Positions 31,078 through 39,097 of a stretch of DNA of 64,000 bases are shown here, one piece after another. The notes beneath the pieces were generated by a model that was not told the origin of the DNA, did not search any database, and saw only the letters and a list, made by a program, of their open reading frames with translations. Position numbers and translations under genes: made by a program. Origin of the DNA: CAZGTQ01 sp964528575 (GTDB lineage Bacteria; Planctomycetota; UBA1135; GCA-002686595); the NCBI GenBank assembly GCA_964528575.1, contig CAZGTQ010000270.1:13537-77536 (forward strand), read 5' to 3'. Each line of letters begins with the position of its first letter. The stretch's first letter is position 1.

Positions 31078-32580
31078 TCAAATCGGCGGCGGCTCCTCGA
31101 TCAGCTCGGGGCAGAACCGCAGCTCGTCCAGCGCGCCCGAGCTCGAGAGGTGCAGCTCGAGCCGGCGCACGCCGGGGATCGTCTTGGACACCGACTGCTT
31201 CGAGCCGTCGCCGAGCGCCTGCAGGGGCACGGTGTCGATCAGCAGCCCGCCGTCGTCGTACGCCTCGAAGAAGGCGAACTCGCCGACGTCGATGTCGAGC
31301 ACCGTCGCGCCCTGGAACGTCACGTCGAACGTGAAGTCGAAGATCAGCGTGCCGCCGTTGGCCTCGTCGTCGGGCACGTCGACGAACCCGTCGCCGTCCA
31401 TGTCGACGTCGTTCTCCGCGATGATGAGCACGAGCCCGTCGCCCGCGGCGAGGTCCCCGTCGCCGCCCGACGGACTGTCTGCGTCGAACAGAATCGCCTT
31501 GTCGACCGCTCCGTTGCTGTCGGCGGACACGAGCATCCCGAGCGATGCGAACTGGTTCGTCACCGTTTCGCCCTTGACGAGCTCGGTCGGCACGCCCGCG
31601 CTCGTGCCGTCGAAGTCGACGACGACGGGACAGAAGACGAAGTCGAACGTCGCGATGGCGCCGGAGCCGACGAAGTCGACTTCCATGCGCGAGACGCCCG
31701 GTACGTTGCTGCCGACGGTGAAGACGGAGTTGTCGCCGCCGGGCGGCAGCGGCACGGTCGAGATGAGCACGTTCGACGAGTCGAAGAAGCGGATCACACT
31801 CCCGCCGCCGTCGTCGAGATCGACGAGCGTGATCGCGCAGAACGTGACCGGATCATCGAACAGCATCGTGATGATGCCGCCGCCCGCCTCGTCGTCCGGG
31901 ACGTCGACGAGCCCGTCCATGTCCGCGTCGACGTCGTTCTCCGCGACGATGAGCAGGTTCCCCAGCGGCTTGTCGTTGTTCAGCCCGGGCCCGGGCGTCA
32001 TCAGGTCGAGATCGCCCGGCGAGGGGTTTCCCGAATCGAAAATGATCACCTTGTCCGGATGACCGGGGAACTTGTTGACCGCGGAGATGTGCAGCCCGAG
32101 GCTCGCGTACTGCTCGGCGACCGTCGCGCCGGCCGGGAGCGGGTCTCCGTCCGCGGTGAAATTGAAGTTGAGCGCCTCGCACGGAATCGCTCCGAGCACG
32201 AGCGGCTTGGCGGGCGACAACGACAGGAAGCCGTCCTGCGTCACCACGATCGCCTTGAAGTGCATCGGGATGGGCCCGAACTGCATCATCGTCTGCTTGT
32301 GCGCCTGCATCTCGATGACGAGCTCGTCCCCGATCAGCATCTGCGCCTTGAAGACGGAGGCCTGGTTCAGGTCGAAATCGCCCGGCGCGTTGCACGGATG
32401 TCCGACGAGAACCACCGCCTTACCGACGGCGTTCTGGACGTGCGCGCGGTACCGGATCGCGTTCGGCCCGATCTCGTACGTCAGCGTCAGGCCCGGATCG
32501 GGCGCCGGCGCCATGGGCCGGGAGAGCGCAACTGGCGTCGCCAGAGCCAGGGCCGTCAGGGTCAAGAGCGTTGTCCTCAT
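31078..32580 (-). CDS. Secreted protein with duplicated domain and EF-hand-like Asp motifs
   Basis: 500 residues; signal peptide MRTTLLTLTALALATPVALS. After a unique N-terminal domain (about 25-150) come two homologous halves. Both contain the sequence order GDLD or GDGDL, L-x-IIAEND, VDxDxDGxVDVPDDEA and GG-x-I, followed by a beta-strand segment ending with an FFD or FFEAYD motif. The Asp runs (DVDADMDGLVDVPDDE and DVDMDGDGFVDVPDDE) look like calcium-binding loops. Before each half is a (Q/N)-x-A-SLG motif with Cys pairs. No known enzyme motif. Likely a secreted calcium-stabilised structural protein. The ATG at 32580 has GAGGAGA upstream. Confidence 0.85.
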   Translation of the reverse strand: MRTTLLTLTALALATPVALSRPMAPAPDPGLTLTYEIGPNAIRYRAHVQNAVGKAVVLVGHPCNAPGDFDLNQASVFKAQMLIGDELVIEMQAHKQTMMQFGPIPMHFKAIVVTQDGFLSLSPAKPLVLGAIPCEALNFNFTADGDPLPAGATVAEQYASLGLHISAVNKFPGHPDKVIIFDSGNPSPGDLDLMTPGPGLNNDKPLGNLLIVAENDVDADMDGLVDVPDDEAGGGIITMLFDDPVTFCAITLVDLDDGGGSVIRFFDSSNVLISTVPLPPGGDNSVFTVGSNVPGVSRMEVDFVGSGAIATFDFVFCPVVVDFDGTSAGVPTELVKGETVTNQFASLGMLVSADSNGAVDKAILFDADSPSGGDGDLAAGDGLVLIIAENDVDMDGDGFVDVPDDEANGGTLIFDFTFDVTFQGATVLDIDVGEFAFFEAYDDGGLLIDTVPLQALGDGSKQSVSKTIPGVRRLELHLSSSGALDELRFCPELIEEPPPI

Positions 32581-32949
32581 GTGACTGGATCTCCTCGATT
32601 GTCCTTCCCGAAAATTGCGCGAGCCGGCCGACCCGGAGCGATGGGCACCCGCAGAGGCAACCGCCGTGCCGCAACGGCCGAATCCCCGCGTGGCGGCCGC
32701 GCGTGCCGTGATTTCGGCACCCGCCATTCGCGCCGTGCCACCGCTGCCGCGGGCGGCGCCGACGGCGAAAGGGGCTTTCTACATTCGGCGAGCGTCGTCC
32801 CCGGCCGCCCGCCGCTGGCGGCGGCGTGACGACGAGCGGTCGACGCTCCCGCCGAGAGCAGCGCGATGCGCGCGGGCGTGAGCGCGCGCGCCGCCCGACT
32901 AGAAGGCGGCCGACTGGAAGGCGGCCGGCCGCTCAGCCGGATCGGCCAG
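32581..32949. other. 369-base gap, no gene recognised
   Basis: It lies between the start of the 31078-32580 gene and the stop of the nucleotidyltransferase gene (both minus strand). It should hold the promoter of the former; a local A/T-rich stretch (GAAAATT) lies about 33 bases before that ATG. The only other structure is the tandem 15-mer at 32897-32926. Short open frames here have biased, low-complexity translations. Confidence 0.6.
32897..32926. repeat. Two tandem copies of a 15-base unit
   Basis: GACTAGAAGGCGGCC is followed directly by GACTGGAAGGCGGCC; the copies differ at one base. Non-coding position. Probably a local slippage duplication. Confidence 0.8.
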
Positions 32950-33900
32950 TCAGGGAGCTCCGCGGGCGCGGCCGGCGCCTCCCTCGGCCTCCCGCTCGAG
33001 CTGTCCCGCCTCCTCCTCGGTGTCGACGTCCTCCGCGAGGCTCACCTGATCGACGATCGGGAAGCCGATGCCGACGGGGTGCGGCGCGTGGGTGCGCAGG
33101 AAGATGCGTCCGACGAGCCGCTCGAGCTCGACCGACGCGATCGAGCCGCGGCGCAGGGCGCGTGCGAGCGCGAGGCCGCTCGTCACGACGGTCACCGTCC
33201 GGCTCGGCAGGCGCAGCGCCGCGAGCAGCCGGACGTCCTGGGCGAGGAGCGAGAGCAGCACCGTGCGCAGCAGGGCGGCGCGGCGCACGCCGACCGAGCG
33301 GTTGCGCGAGCGGTACGACGCGTCGAACAAGCGGTAGAGCAGCGGCAGTCGCAAGGCCGCGGGATCGAAGACGGCGAGGTGCCCGGGCAGGATGCGCACG
33401 GCCTCGGCCGCGCCGCTGGGCACGACGCGGTAGACCGGCTTCCACGCGAACGCGCCGAGCTCGGCCGGGTCCTCCGGCACGCGCACGAAAGGCAGCCACA
33501 GAGCGCGCGCCCCGTCGCGCTCGTAGCGCGACCGCAGCTCCGCGAGCTCGTCGGCGCTCGGCAGCACGTCGCACGCGATCACCGCCAGCGGCCCACCGCC
33601 CGCGGCGACGTGCGCCTCGATCGCGGCGCGCAGGTTCGCGCCGACGCTCCCGTCGGTGTCGATGACGCGCGCTTCGAGCCCGAGCGGCTCGACCACGCGC
33701 GCGGGCCCCGCGACCGACAGCGGGCCGAAACCACCCGCCGCCGCAAGTCGCTCGGCGAGCAGCTCGAGCAGCGCTCTGCCGCCGACGCGGATCGTGGCAC
33801 CCTTGTACGCAGCGAGCGGGTGCAGCCCCGCGCCGCTCGCGGGCAGCGTGCTCGGCGCGAGGTCGCTGCCGGCGAGGATCGTGACCGGGATGGAGCGCAT
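32950..33900 (-). CDS. Nucleotidyltransferase-family (GT-A fold, MobA/GlmU-like) protein
   Basis: 316 residues. It begins directly with a Rossmann-like strand MRSIPVTILAGSDLAPSTLP and KGATIRVGGRALLELLAERL, the usual NTP-transferase start (LAGG..KxL..VGGRPLLE), although the second Gly of the nucleotide loop is replaced by Ser. The conserved metal-binding region is seen in PLAVIACDVLPSADELAEL. Later segments (RILPGHLAVFDPAALRL) match the MobA-like 'nucleotidyltransferase family' set. Reaction: probable NMP or NDP transfer to a sugar phosphate or cofactor; substrate unknown. Followed 39 bases upstream on the same strand by the META-domain gene. Confidence 0.75.
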   Translation of the reverse strand: MRSIPVTILAGSDLAPSTLPASGAGLHPLAAYKGATIRVGGRALLELLAERLAAAGGFGPLSVAGPARVVEPLGLEARVIDTDGSVGANLRAAIEAHVAAGGGPLAVIACDVLPSADELAELRSRYERDGARALWLPFVRVPEDPAELGAFAWKPVYRVVPSGAAEAVRILPGHLAVFDPAALRLPLLYRLFDASYRSRNRSVGVRRAALLRTVLLSLLAQDVRLLAALRLPSRTVTVVTSGLALARALRRGSIASVELERLVGRIFLRTHAPHPVGIGFPIVDQVSLAEDVDTEEEAGQLEREAEGGAGRARGAP

Positions 33901-33939
33901 CGGAGCGTCGGTTCGCGCGCGTCCCGTTCCCGGCGTCTG

Positions 33940-34422
33940 TCAGCCCGAGCTCGCCGACGCGTCGGCCGCCGCGCGCGTCGCCGGCCGCAGCTCGACGAGC
34001 GGCTCGTCACCGGAGAGCAGCTCGAGCCGACCGTCGCGCACGCGCGCGCGATCGACGCGCTCGAGCGCGCCGAGGAAGCGACGCTCGAGCTCCATCCGTT
34101 CCGGCGAACCCGCCATGCGCGTCGCACCGATCGCGGAGAAGACCAGAGCGCCGTCGTCGCCGCCGAGCTGGTCGCCACGGCTGAACGACGCGAACCAGCG
34201 GTTGACGCCGGCGCCGCCGCCGGCACGCCCGTCCGCCGACAGCCGGAGCGAGACGTCGGCGTCCGTCGGGACGCGCTCGCTCTCGACGGCGACGACCGAC
34301 CAGGCCGTCCCGATCAGCGCCGGCTCCGGCACGTCGGGCGCCGCGGGGGCGGTCGACGCGCACGCCGCGCCGAGCGACAGGAAGAGGAAGACGACGAGGG
34401 CCAAGGGGAGCAGGTGCGGCAT
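33940..34422 (-). CDS. META-domain (HslJ-like) lipoprotein
   Basis: 160 residues. Signal peptide with a lipobox at LGAAC (Cys21). The mature part (LIGTAWSVVAVES, then LSADGRAGGGAGVNRWFASF, MAGSPERMELERRFLGAL and LELLSGDEPLVEL) follows the META-domain pattern of HslJ: a G-x-x-W start, a GxxGxN core and a final L-x-L. HslJ-like proteins are envelope proteins of poorly known role. An acidic or Ala/Ser-rich tail ends the protein. The ATG at 34422 is confirmed by the signal sequence. It lies 44 bases after the stop of the kinase gene upstream, on the same strand, so it may be transcribed with the sigma-kinase operon. Confidence 0.85.
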   Translation of the reverse strand: MPHLLPLALVVFLFLSLGAACASTAPAAPDVPEPALIGTAWSVVAVESERVPTDADVSLRLSADGRAGGGAGVNRWFASFSRGDQLGGDDGALVFSAIGATRMAGSPERMELERRFLGALERVDRARVRDGRLELLSGDEPLVELRPATRAAADASASSG

Positions 34423-34466
34423 GGGCCCGCATTGGACCCGAATCGGCGGCGCGCGTCGACGTGCCT

Positions 34467-36722
34467 TCAGTCGCCCGAGGCCGTGTGCAGGCGCAGCAGC
34501 GCCTCTTCCAGGCGCGTCCGTGCCGCGACGTTGGGAGCGCCGGCGGCGAGGGCGCGCTCGACCGCCGCGGCGAGCAGCCGGGAGGCTCCGTGCTCGGGCG
34601 CCCGTCGCTCGAGGTCGAGCGCGGTCTGCACCGCGCGCCCGACGACGTAGTCGTTCCGGCCCCGGTCGACGTCGATCGCCGCCCCCAGCGTGTCGAGCGC
34701 CTTCGCCGGCGAGAGCATCGACGGTTCGATTGCGTAGGCCTCGTCGCACGCGCGGCACGAGCCGAGCTGCGCGCCCGCGTACAAGTGCGCGAGGTTCAAC
34801 GCCGAGCGCACGCAACTGGGGTCGAGCTCCAGGGAGCGCCGGTACGCCCGCTCGGCGCCGGCGAGCTCGTGCGCGCTGTCGCAGGACCAGGCCAGCGCGA
34901 ACCAGAGGCTCGCGTCGTCGGGCTCGCGCTCGAGCCGCGCCGCGAGCTCCGCGCGGACCGCCGCGCCGTCGGGCGCGAGCGCGAGCAGGCGCGGGAGCTC
35001 CACCAAGAAGTCGACGCCGGCCGCCGCGTGCAAGCGCGCCGCCTGCGCCGCCTCGGCCACGCCCTCCGCGACGCGCGCGCGACGCAGCAGGCTGCGCGCG
35101 CGCTCCGCGTGCAACGGACCCGACTCCGGCGCGAGAGCGATCGCGCCGAGCAACGCCGCATCGGTCCCGTCGGCGTCGCCGGCGCGCTCGCGCGCCAGAG
35201 CCTCGAGGCAACCCAGCGCGGCGCAGCGGGGGAACTCAAGGCGCGCCGCGCTCGACGCAGCCACGGCGAGCGCCGGATCCTGCGCGAGCGCCGACGACGC
35301 GCGCACCTGGAGCGCGGCGAGCGACGCGAGATCGCGATGCCGCAGCCGCGCGTCCCGGGCGGCTTGCGCGCCACGTTGCGCGTCGCCGTCGGCGAGCGCG
35401 GCCACGGCCGCACCGACGTCCGAGCCGCTCGGCGTCTCGCCGCGGAGCACCAGATCGAGGGCGGCGGCCACCGGATGGCTGGGGTCCGCCGCCAGGCCGG
35501 CCGCGATCTCGTGGCGTGCGACGTCGTCGCTGCCGAGGAACCACGCCGTCAGCGCGTGATCGGTCCGCCGCTCGGCCTCCGCGCGCGCGAGAGCGGCGCT
35601 CCGCCGTCCTGCGGCGTCGGCGAACGCCAGCGCTCCGCCGACCGCCAAGACGATCGCCGCGAGGACCGCGCCGGCCGCGGCGAGCCGAGCCGGTCTCGCT
35701 CGGACCCGATCGAGGCAGCGCTGCGCCCAGGACGGCGGGCGCGCGCGCACCGGCAGGCGCGCGAGCCAGCGCTCGAGGTCCCCGGCGAGTAGCTCGGCGC
35801 TCTCGATGCGGCGTTCCGGCCGCCACGCGAGAGAGGCGCGGAGAACGCGCTCCAGCCGCTCGTCGACGCCGGCGGGTCGGCGCGGGTAGCGCACCTCGTT
35901 CCAGGCCGCAGCGTACAGGAGCGCGCTCGACGAGGACTGCTCGCGCGCCGGCACGCCGTACAACAGCTCGTAGAGGACGAGCCCCAGCGCGTACACGTCC
36001 GCGCGGCGGTCCGTCGGCACGCCGCGCGCTTGCTCGGGCGCCATGTAGCGTGGAGTGCCGAGCAAGGCGCCGGTCGCGGTCAACGTCGCTTCGCCCTCGG
36101 CGGCGACGAGGCCGAAGTCGAGCAGCACGGGACGGTCGTCGCGCGCCAGCACGACGTTCTGCGGCTTGATGTCGCGGTGCAGCACGCCCGCCGCATGGGC
36201 GGCCGCGACCGCCCGCGCGAGGTCGCGCACGATGCGAGCGGCGCGCTCCGGCGCCACGGGGACTTCGGTGCGCGAGAGCGCCTCGCCGTCGACCAGGTCC
36301 ATGACCAGGTACGGACAGCCTGCCTCGATGCCGGAGTCGCGGACACGGACGATGCCGGGATGGTCGATTCGCGCCAGCGAGCGCGCCTCGCGCTCGAATC
36401 GCTCGCGGGCCCGCGCGCCGAGGCTCCAAGCGGGACTCCACAGCTTGAGGGCGTATCTCGCTGCGTCGCGCTCGACTGCGTACACGACTCCCATCGCGCC
36501 GCGGCCGAGCTCGCTCTCGACGCGGTAGGGACCGACCGCGTCGGGCCGGGGCTCGCCGGCGCGCGCGAGGAGCTCGGCGACCTCGAGCGTGCGCCGGATC
36601 GCGGCGAGCACGCGGCTGCGCTCGGCTCCGAGGTCTGCGACGAACTCCTCGGGAGTGAGCGCGGGACGCCCTTCGCGCAGATCGAGGTAGCGGGCGACGC
36701 GCTCCTCGACGTCCTGGCTCAC
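34467..36722 (-). CDS. Transmembrane Ser/Thr protein kinase with TPR domain, coupled to an ECF sigma factor
   Basis: 751 residues from GTG at 36722. Kinase domain complete: GRGAMG at 73-78, K93, HRD at 182-184 with N189, DFG at 202-204, and GTPRYMAPEQ. A membrane helix lies near 352-370 (LAAAGAVLAAIVLAVGGALA). The distal 370 residues are TPR-like helices with several Cys (LEFPRCAALGCLEAL and GSCRACDEAY, a CxxC). The start overlaps the stop of the sigma-factor gene (GTGA), so translation is coupled. Probable role: receptor kinase that responds at the envelope and controls the sigma factor. The 60-residue N-terminal extension (RYLDLREGRPALTPEEFVAD) is the usual planctomycete kinase leader. Confidence 0.94.
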   Translation of the reverse strand: MSQDVEERVARYLDLREGRPALTPEEFVADLGAERSRVLAAIRRTLEVAELLARAGEPRPDAVGPYRVESELGRGAMGVVYAVERDAARYALKLWSPAWSLGARARERFEREARSLARIDHPGIVRVRDSGIEAGCPYLVMDLVDGEALSRTEVPVAPERAARIVRDLARAVAAAHAAGVLHRDIKPQNVVLARDDRPVLLDFGLVAAEGEATLTATGALLGTPRYMAPEQARGVPTDRRADVYALGLVLYELLYGVPAREQSSSSALLYAAAWNEVRYPRRPAGVDERLERVLRASLAWRPERRIESAELLAGDLERWLARLPVRARPPSWAQRCLDRVRARPARLAAAGAVLAAIVLAVGGALAFADAAGRRSAALARAEAERRTDHALTAWFLGSDDVARHEIAAGLAADPSHPVAAALDLVLRGETPSGSDVGAAVAALADGDAQRGAQAARDARLRHRDLASLAALQVRASSALAQDPALAVAASSAARLEFPRCAALGCLEALARERAGDADGTDAALLGAIALAPESGPLHAERARSLLRRARVAEGVAEAAQAARLHAAAGVDFLVELPRLLALAPDGAAVRAELAARLEREPDDASLWFALAWSCDSAHELAGAERAYRRSLELDPSCVRSALNLAHLYAGAQLGSCRACDEAYAIEPSMLSPAKALDTLGAAIDVDRGRNDYVVGRAVQTALDLERRAPEHGASRLLAAAVERALAAGAPNVAARTRLEEALLRLHTASGD

Positions 36723-37312
36723 GAACGCTCCTGCGGCGCGATCATGCCGCCCAGACGCGCGAGCGCGCGGTTGTAGAGCTTCGACGCGGCCTCGGGCGTC
36801 CTGCCCACGAGGCTCGCCGTCTCGACGTTCGACAAGCCCTCGACAGCGCGCAGGATCACGACCTCGCGCATGTCGGCCGGGAGCCGGTCGAGAGCGAGCT
36901 CGAGCCGGCCGAAACGGTCGGACTCGAAGTAGTCGACGTCCTCGCCGGCGTCGAGCGCGTCCAGGCGCGAGCCCGCGCTCTCCACGCGGCCGCGCAGGCC
37001 CGCGTCGTGGTAGTCGGCGCGCGCGCGGATCTTGTTCTCGACGCACGCGTGCAGCCAGTGCCGCAGGGAGCCCGGACCGCGCGGCTCGAATTGCTCGAGA
37101 TCGCGCAGCGCGTCCTCGAAGACGCTCTGGAGCACGTCCTCCGACTGGAGGCACGACCGCAGTCGCGGCCCCAGCCGAGCGCGCACGGTGAAGAGCAGAG
37201 CGTCGTGGTAGCGGCGGTAGAGCCCGTCCCATGCCGCGCGGTCGCCCGCGTGGATGCGCCGCACGAGCTCGGTCGAGAGCTCCGGCTGCGCGTCGGGGGA
37301 GTCGTCTGCCAT
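36719..37312 (-). CDS. ECF-family RNA polymerase sigma factor, first gene of a sigma-kinase operon
   Basis: 197 residues, ATG at 37312. Region 2 includes DGLYRRYHDALLFTVRARLG, then SEDVLQSVFEDALRDL and RHWLHACVENKIRARADYH. Region 4 includes LALDRLPADMREVVILRAVE and the helix-turn-helix GLSNVETASLVGRTPEAASK. The stop overlaps the kinase GTG start (GTGA). The gene is divergent from a secreted beta-helix gene; the 124 bases between them carry both promoters. No anti-sigma factor is visible, so the kinase is the likely regulator. Confidence 0.93.
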   Translation of the reverse strand: MADDSPDAQPELSTELVRRIHAGDRAAWDGLYRRYHDALLFTVRARLGPRLRSCLQSEDVLQSVFEDALRDLEQFEPRGPGSLRHWLHACVENKIRARADYHDAGLRGRVESAGSRLDALDAGEDVDYFESDRFGRLELALDRLPADMREVVILRAVEGLSNVETASLVGRTPEAASKLYNRALARLGGMIAPQERS

Positions 37313-37436
37313 CGGTCCCAGGATAGCCGCGCGGATTTCTCGCGCTTTCGTGTCCCGAGCGGAGGTCCGCTGCTCCTGGACGGGTCATCGCCTCGTCCGG
37401 GCGCCGCCGCGCGCCCCAGATCCCAGGAGAACCGTC
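37313..37436. promoter_or_regulatory. Divergent promoter region, sigma-kinase operon versus secreted beta-helix gene
   Basis: 124 bases between two divergent starts. It contains TTTCTCGCG at 37336-37344 (CGCGAGAAA on the operon strand, 24 bases before its ATG), which is shared with the kinase-sigma operon promoter at 25386. On the plus strand CTGGACGG near 37376 and CGTCCGG near 37402 precede the beta-helix gene, and GGAGA about 9 bases before the ATG at 37437 is a ribosome-binding site. No transcription start is known. Confidence 0.45.
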
Positions 37437-38999
37437 ATGAGAGCGCTGTTGACCGCCACCCTCGCCGCGCTGATCGCCGGTCCCGCCGTCGCGGCGGGCA
37501 CGTTCACCGTCCACCCCGTCCCCGGCTCGGGGGACTTCACGAGCGTCCTCGACGCGCTCGTCTCGCCGCTGGTCGCCGACGGCGACACGGTGCTCGTCCA
37601 CGCGGGCACGTACGTCGGGACGCACGTGGTCGCGAAGGCGATCCTGCTCGCGTCCGTCGACGGACCGGGCTTCACGGTGCTCGACGCCGGCGGGGGGGGC
37701 ACGACCCTGAAGATCGAGGCGGGAGCCACCGTGCAAGGGTTCGAGATCACCGGCGCCGGAGGGTTCGTCTCGTTCGGCGGCGTGCACGTGACGAGCGCGG
37801 ACCGCGCCACGGTGCGCGGCTGCCGCATCGTCGACAACCATCCGATCGGCGACGTCGGCATCCCCGTGGGCGGGATCGGCGTCGACGCGTTCGCGTCGGC
37901 ACTGCTCGCCGACAACGTCGTCGAGGGGAACACGTCTCTCTCGGTGGGCGGCGTGCTGACCGGTCCGTTCGCGGAGGTCGACCTCGTCGGCAACCGGATC
38001 TTCGGCAACGGCGGGTCGGGGACGACGACGGGCGGCGTGCTGTTCGGCGCGAGCGGCCGGCTCGTCAACAACCAGATCACCGGCAACGCCGGCAGCGGCA
38101 TCGGGGGCCTCTACCTGTCGGGCGGGCTGGGTCCCGCACCCGAAGGAGCCGTCACGCAGGTCGTTTCCTGCACGATCGCGGGGAACCACGGGGCGTTCCC
38201 CGGCGGCGGCGTCGGGGGCGTTCTACTCGACGCGGGGGGAGCCGTGACGATCGTCGACACCATCGTCGCCGACAACATCGGCTCGCCGGGAGTCGACCTG
38301 TACACGCTCGCCGACTTCTGGACGAAGGGCACGCTCGCGCTCTCCTCGAGCCACGTCAAGGTGCAGGCGCCGGACATCCCGCCGGGTTTCGACATGGTGC
38401 CTGCCTTCCTTCCCGCGGGGTTCGTCGCGCCGCTGCCGGCCTTCTTCGCCCCGACGATCGCCGGCGACTACCATCTCGCGCTGGGGTCGGCGAACGTCGA
38501 CGCGGGCGACGCGGGGGCGTTCCCGCTCGACGTCGCCGCCGGAGACCTCGACGGTGTGCTGCGCGTGCTGGGGAGCGACATCGACGTCGGCGCCTACGAG
38601 CTCGGGACGAGCTGCGACGCTCCGCTCTACTACGGCCTGGGCAAGATCGCCTCCTCCGGCGAGCGCCCCTACCTGATCGCGCTCGGCGAGCCAGCGGTGT
38701 CGGGGAGCGGCTTGGCGTTCGAGCTCCGCGACGCGACTCTGCTCTCGGCCTGCGTCCTCATCCACGGCGCCGCGCCCGGCTTCGAGCCATTCCTCGGCGG
38801 GACGCTGTGGATCGCTCCCGACGCCGCGTTCCGCCCGTCGGTGACCGACCGGCACGGGACGGCTCGCTTCGCTCCGCCGCTCGTTCCCGCTCTCGCCGGC
38901 ACGACGCGGACGTTCCAGGTGCTGTTCCGCGACGCCGCGCACCTCGACGGGACCGGCGTCGGTCTGTCGAACGCGGTGTCGGTCACGTACTGCCCGTGA
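37437..38999 (+). CDS. Secreted beta-helix protein with SNAV-type C-terminal module
   Basis: 520 residues; signal peptide MRALLTATLAALIAGPAVAA. Residues 22-330 are right-handed beta-helix coils: ADGDTVLVHAGTY, ATVQGFEITGAGGFVSFGGV, NRIFGNGGSG and NQITGNAGSGIGGLYLSGG, in the style of pectate-lyase-like planctomycete proteins. ADYHLALGSANVDAGD-type endings at 340-390 are usual for this class (YHLALGSANVDAGDAG). The C-terminal 120 residues (from YYGLGKIASSGERP) form the shared module, ending SNAVSVTYCP. Possible target of the divergent sigma-kinase operon. The frame is open upstream to 37254, but the signal peptide and ribosome-binding site set the start. Confidence 0.9.
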   Translation: MRALLTATLAALIAGPAVAAGTFTVHPVPGSGDFTSVLDALVSPLVADGDTVLVHAGTYVGTHVVAKAILLASVDGPGFTVLDAGGGGTTLKIEAGATVQGFEITGAGGFVSFGGVHVTSADRATVRGCRIVDNHPIGDVGIPVGGIGVDAFASALLADNVVEGNTSLSVGGVLTGPFAEVDLVGNRIFGNGGSGTTTGGVLFGASGRLVNNQITGNAGSGIGGLYLSGGLGPAPEGAVTQVVSCTIAGNHGAFPGGGVGGVLLDAGGAVTIVDTIVADNIGSPGVDLYTLADFWTKGTLALSSSHVKVQAPDIPPGFDMVPAFLPAGFVAPLPAFFAPTIAGDYHLALGSANVDAGDAGAFPLDVAAGDLDGVLRVLGSDIDVGAYELGTSCDAPLYYGLGKIASSGERPYLIALGEPAVSGSGLAFELRDATLLSACVLIHGAAPGFEPFLGGTLWIAPDAAFRPSVTDRHGTARFAPPLVPALAGTTRTFQVLFRDAAHLDGTGVGLSNAVSVTYCP

Positions 39000-39030
39000 G
39001 CTGCCCGTGAGAGCCCGGGGAACGTCCGCG

Positions 39031-39069
39031 CGACGCGCGGGGTCGGCTCGCAGCCGGCCCCGCGCGTCG
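39031..39069. terminator. Bidirectional terminator hairpin, 18-bp stem
   Basis: Arms CGACGCGCGGGGTCGGCT and AGCCGGCCCCGCGCGTCG pair over 18 positions with a single mismatch and a CGC loop. It stands between two convergent secreted-protein genes (stops at 38999 and 39098). Confidence 0.75.
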
Positions 39070-39097
39070 GCGCGCCTCGACGGCCCGCAGCGGAGGC

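Noticed and set aside
32615..32881. 88-codon plus-strand frame in the 369-base gap
   Set aside because: Pro/Arg/Ala-biased translation with no recognisable feature.
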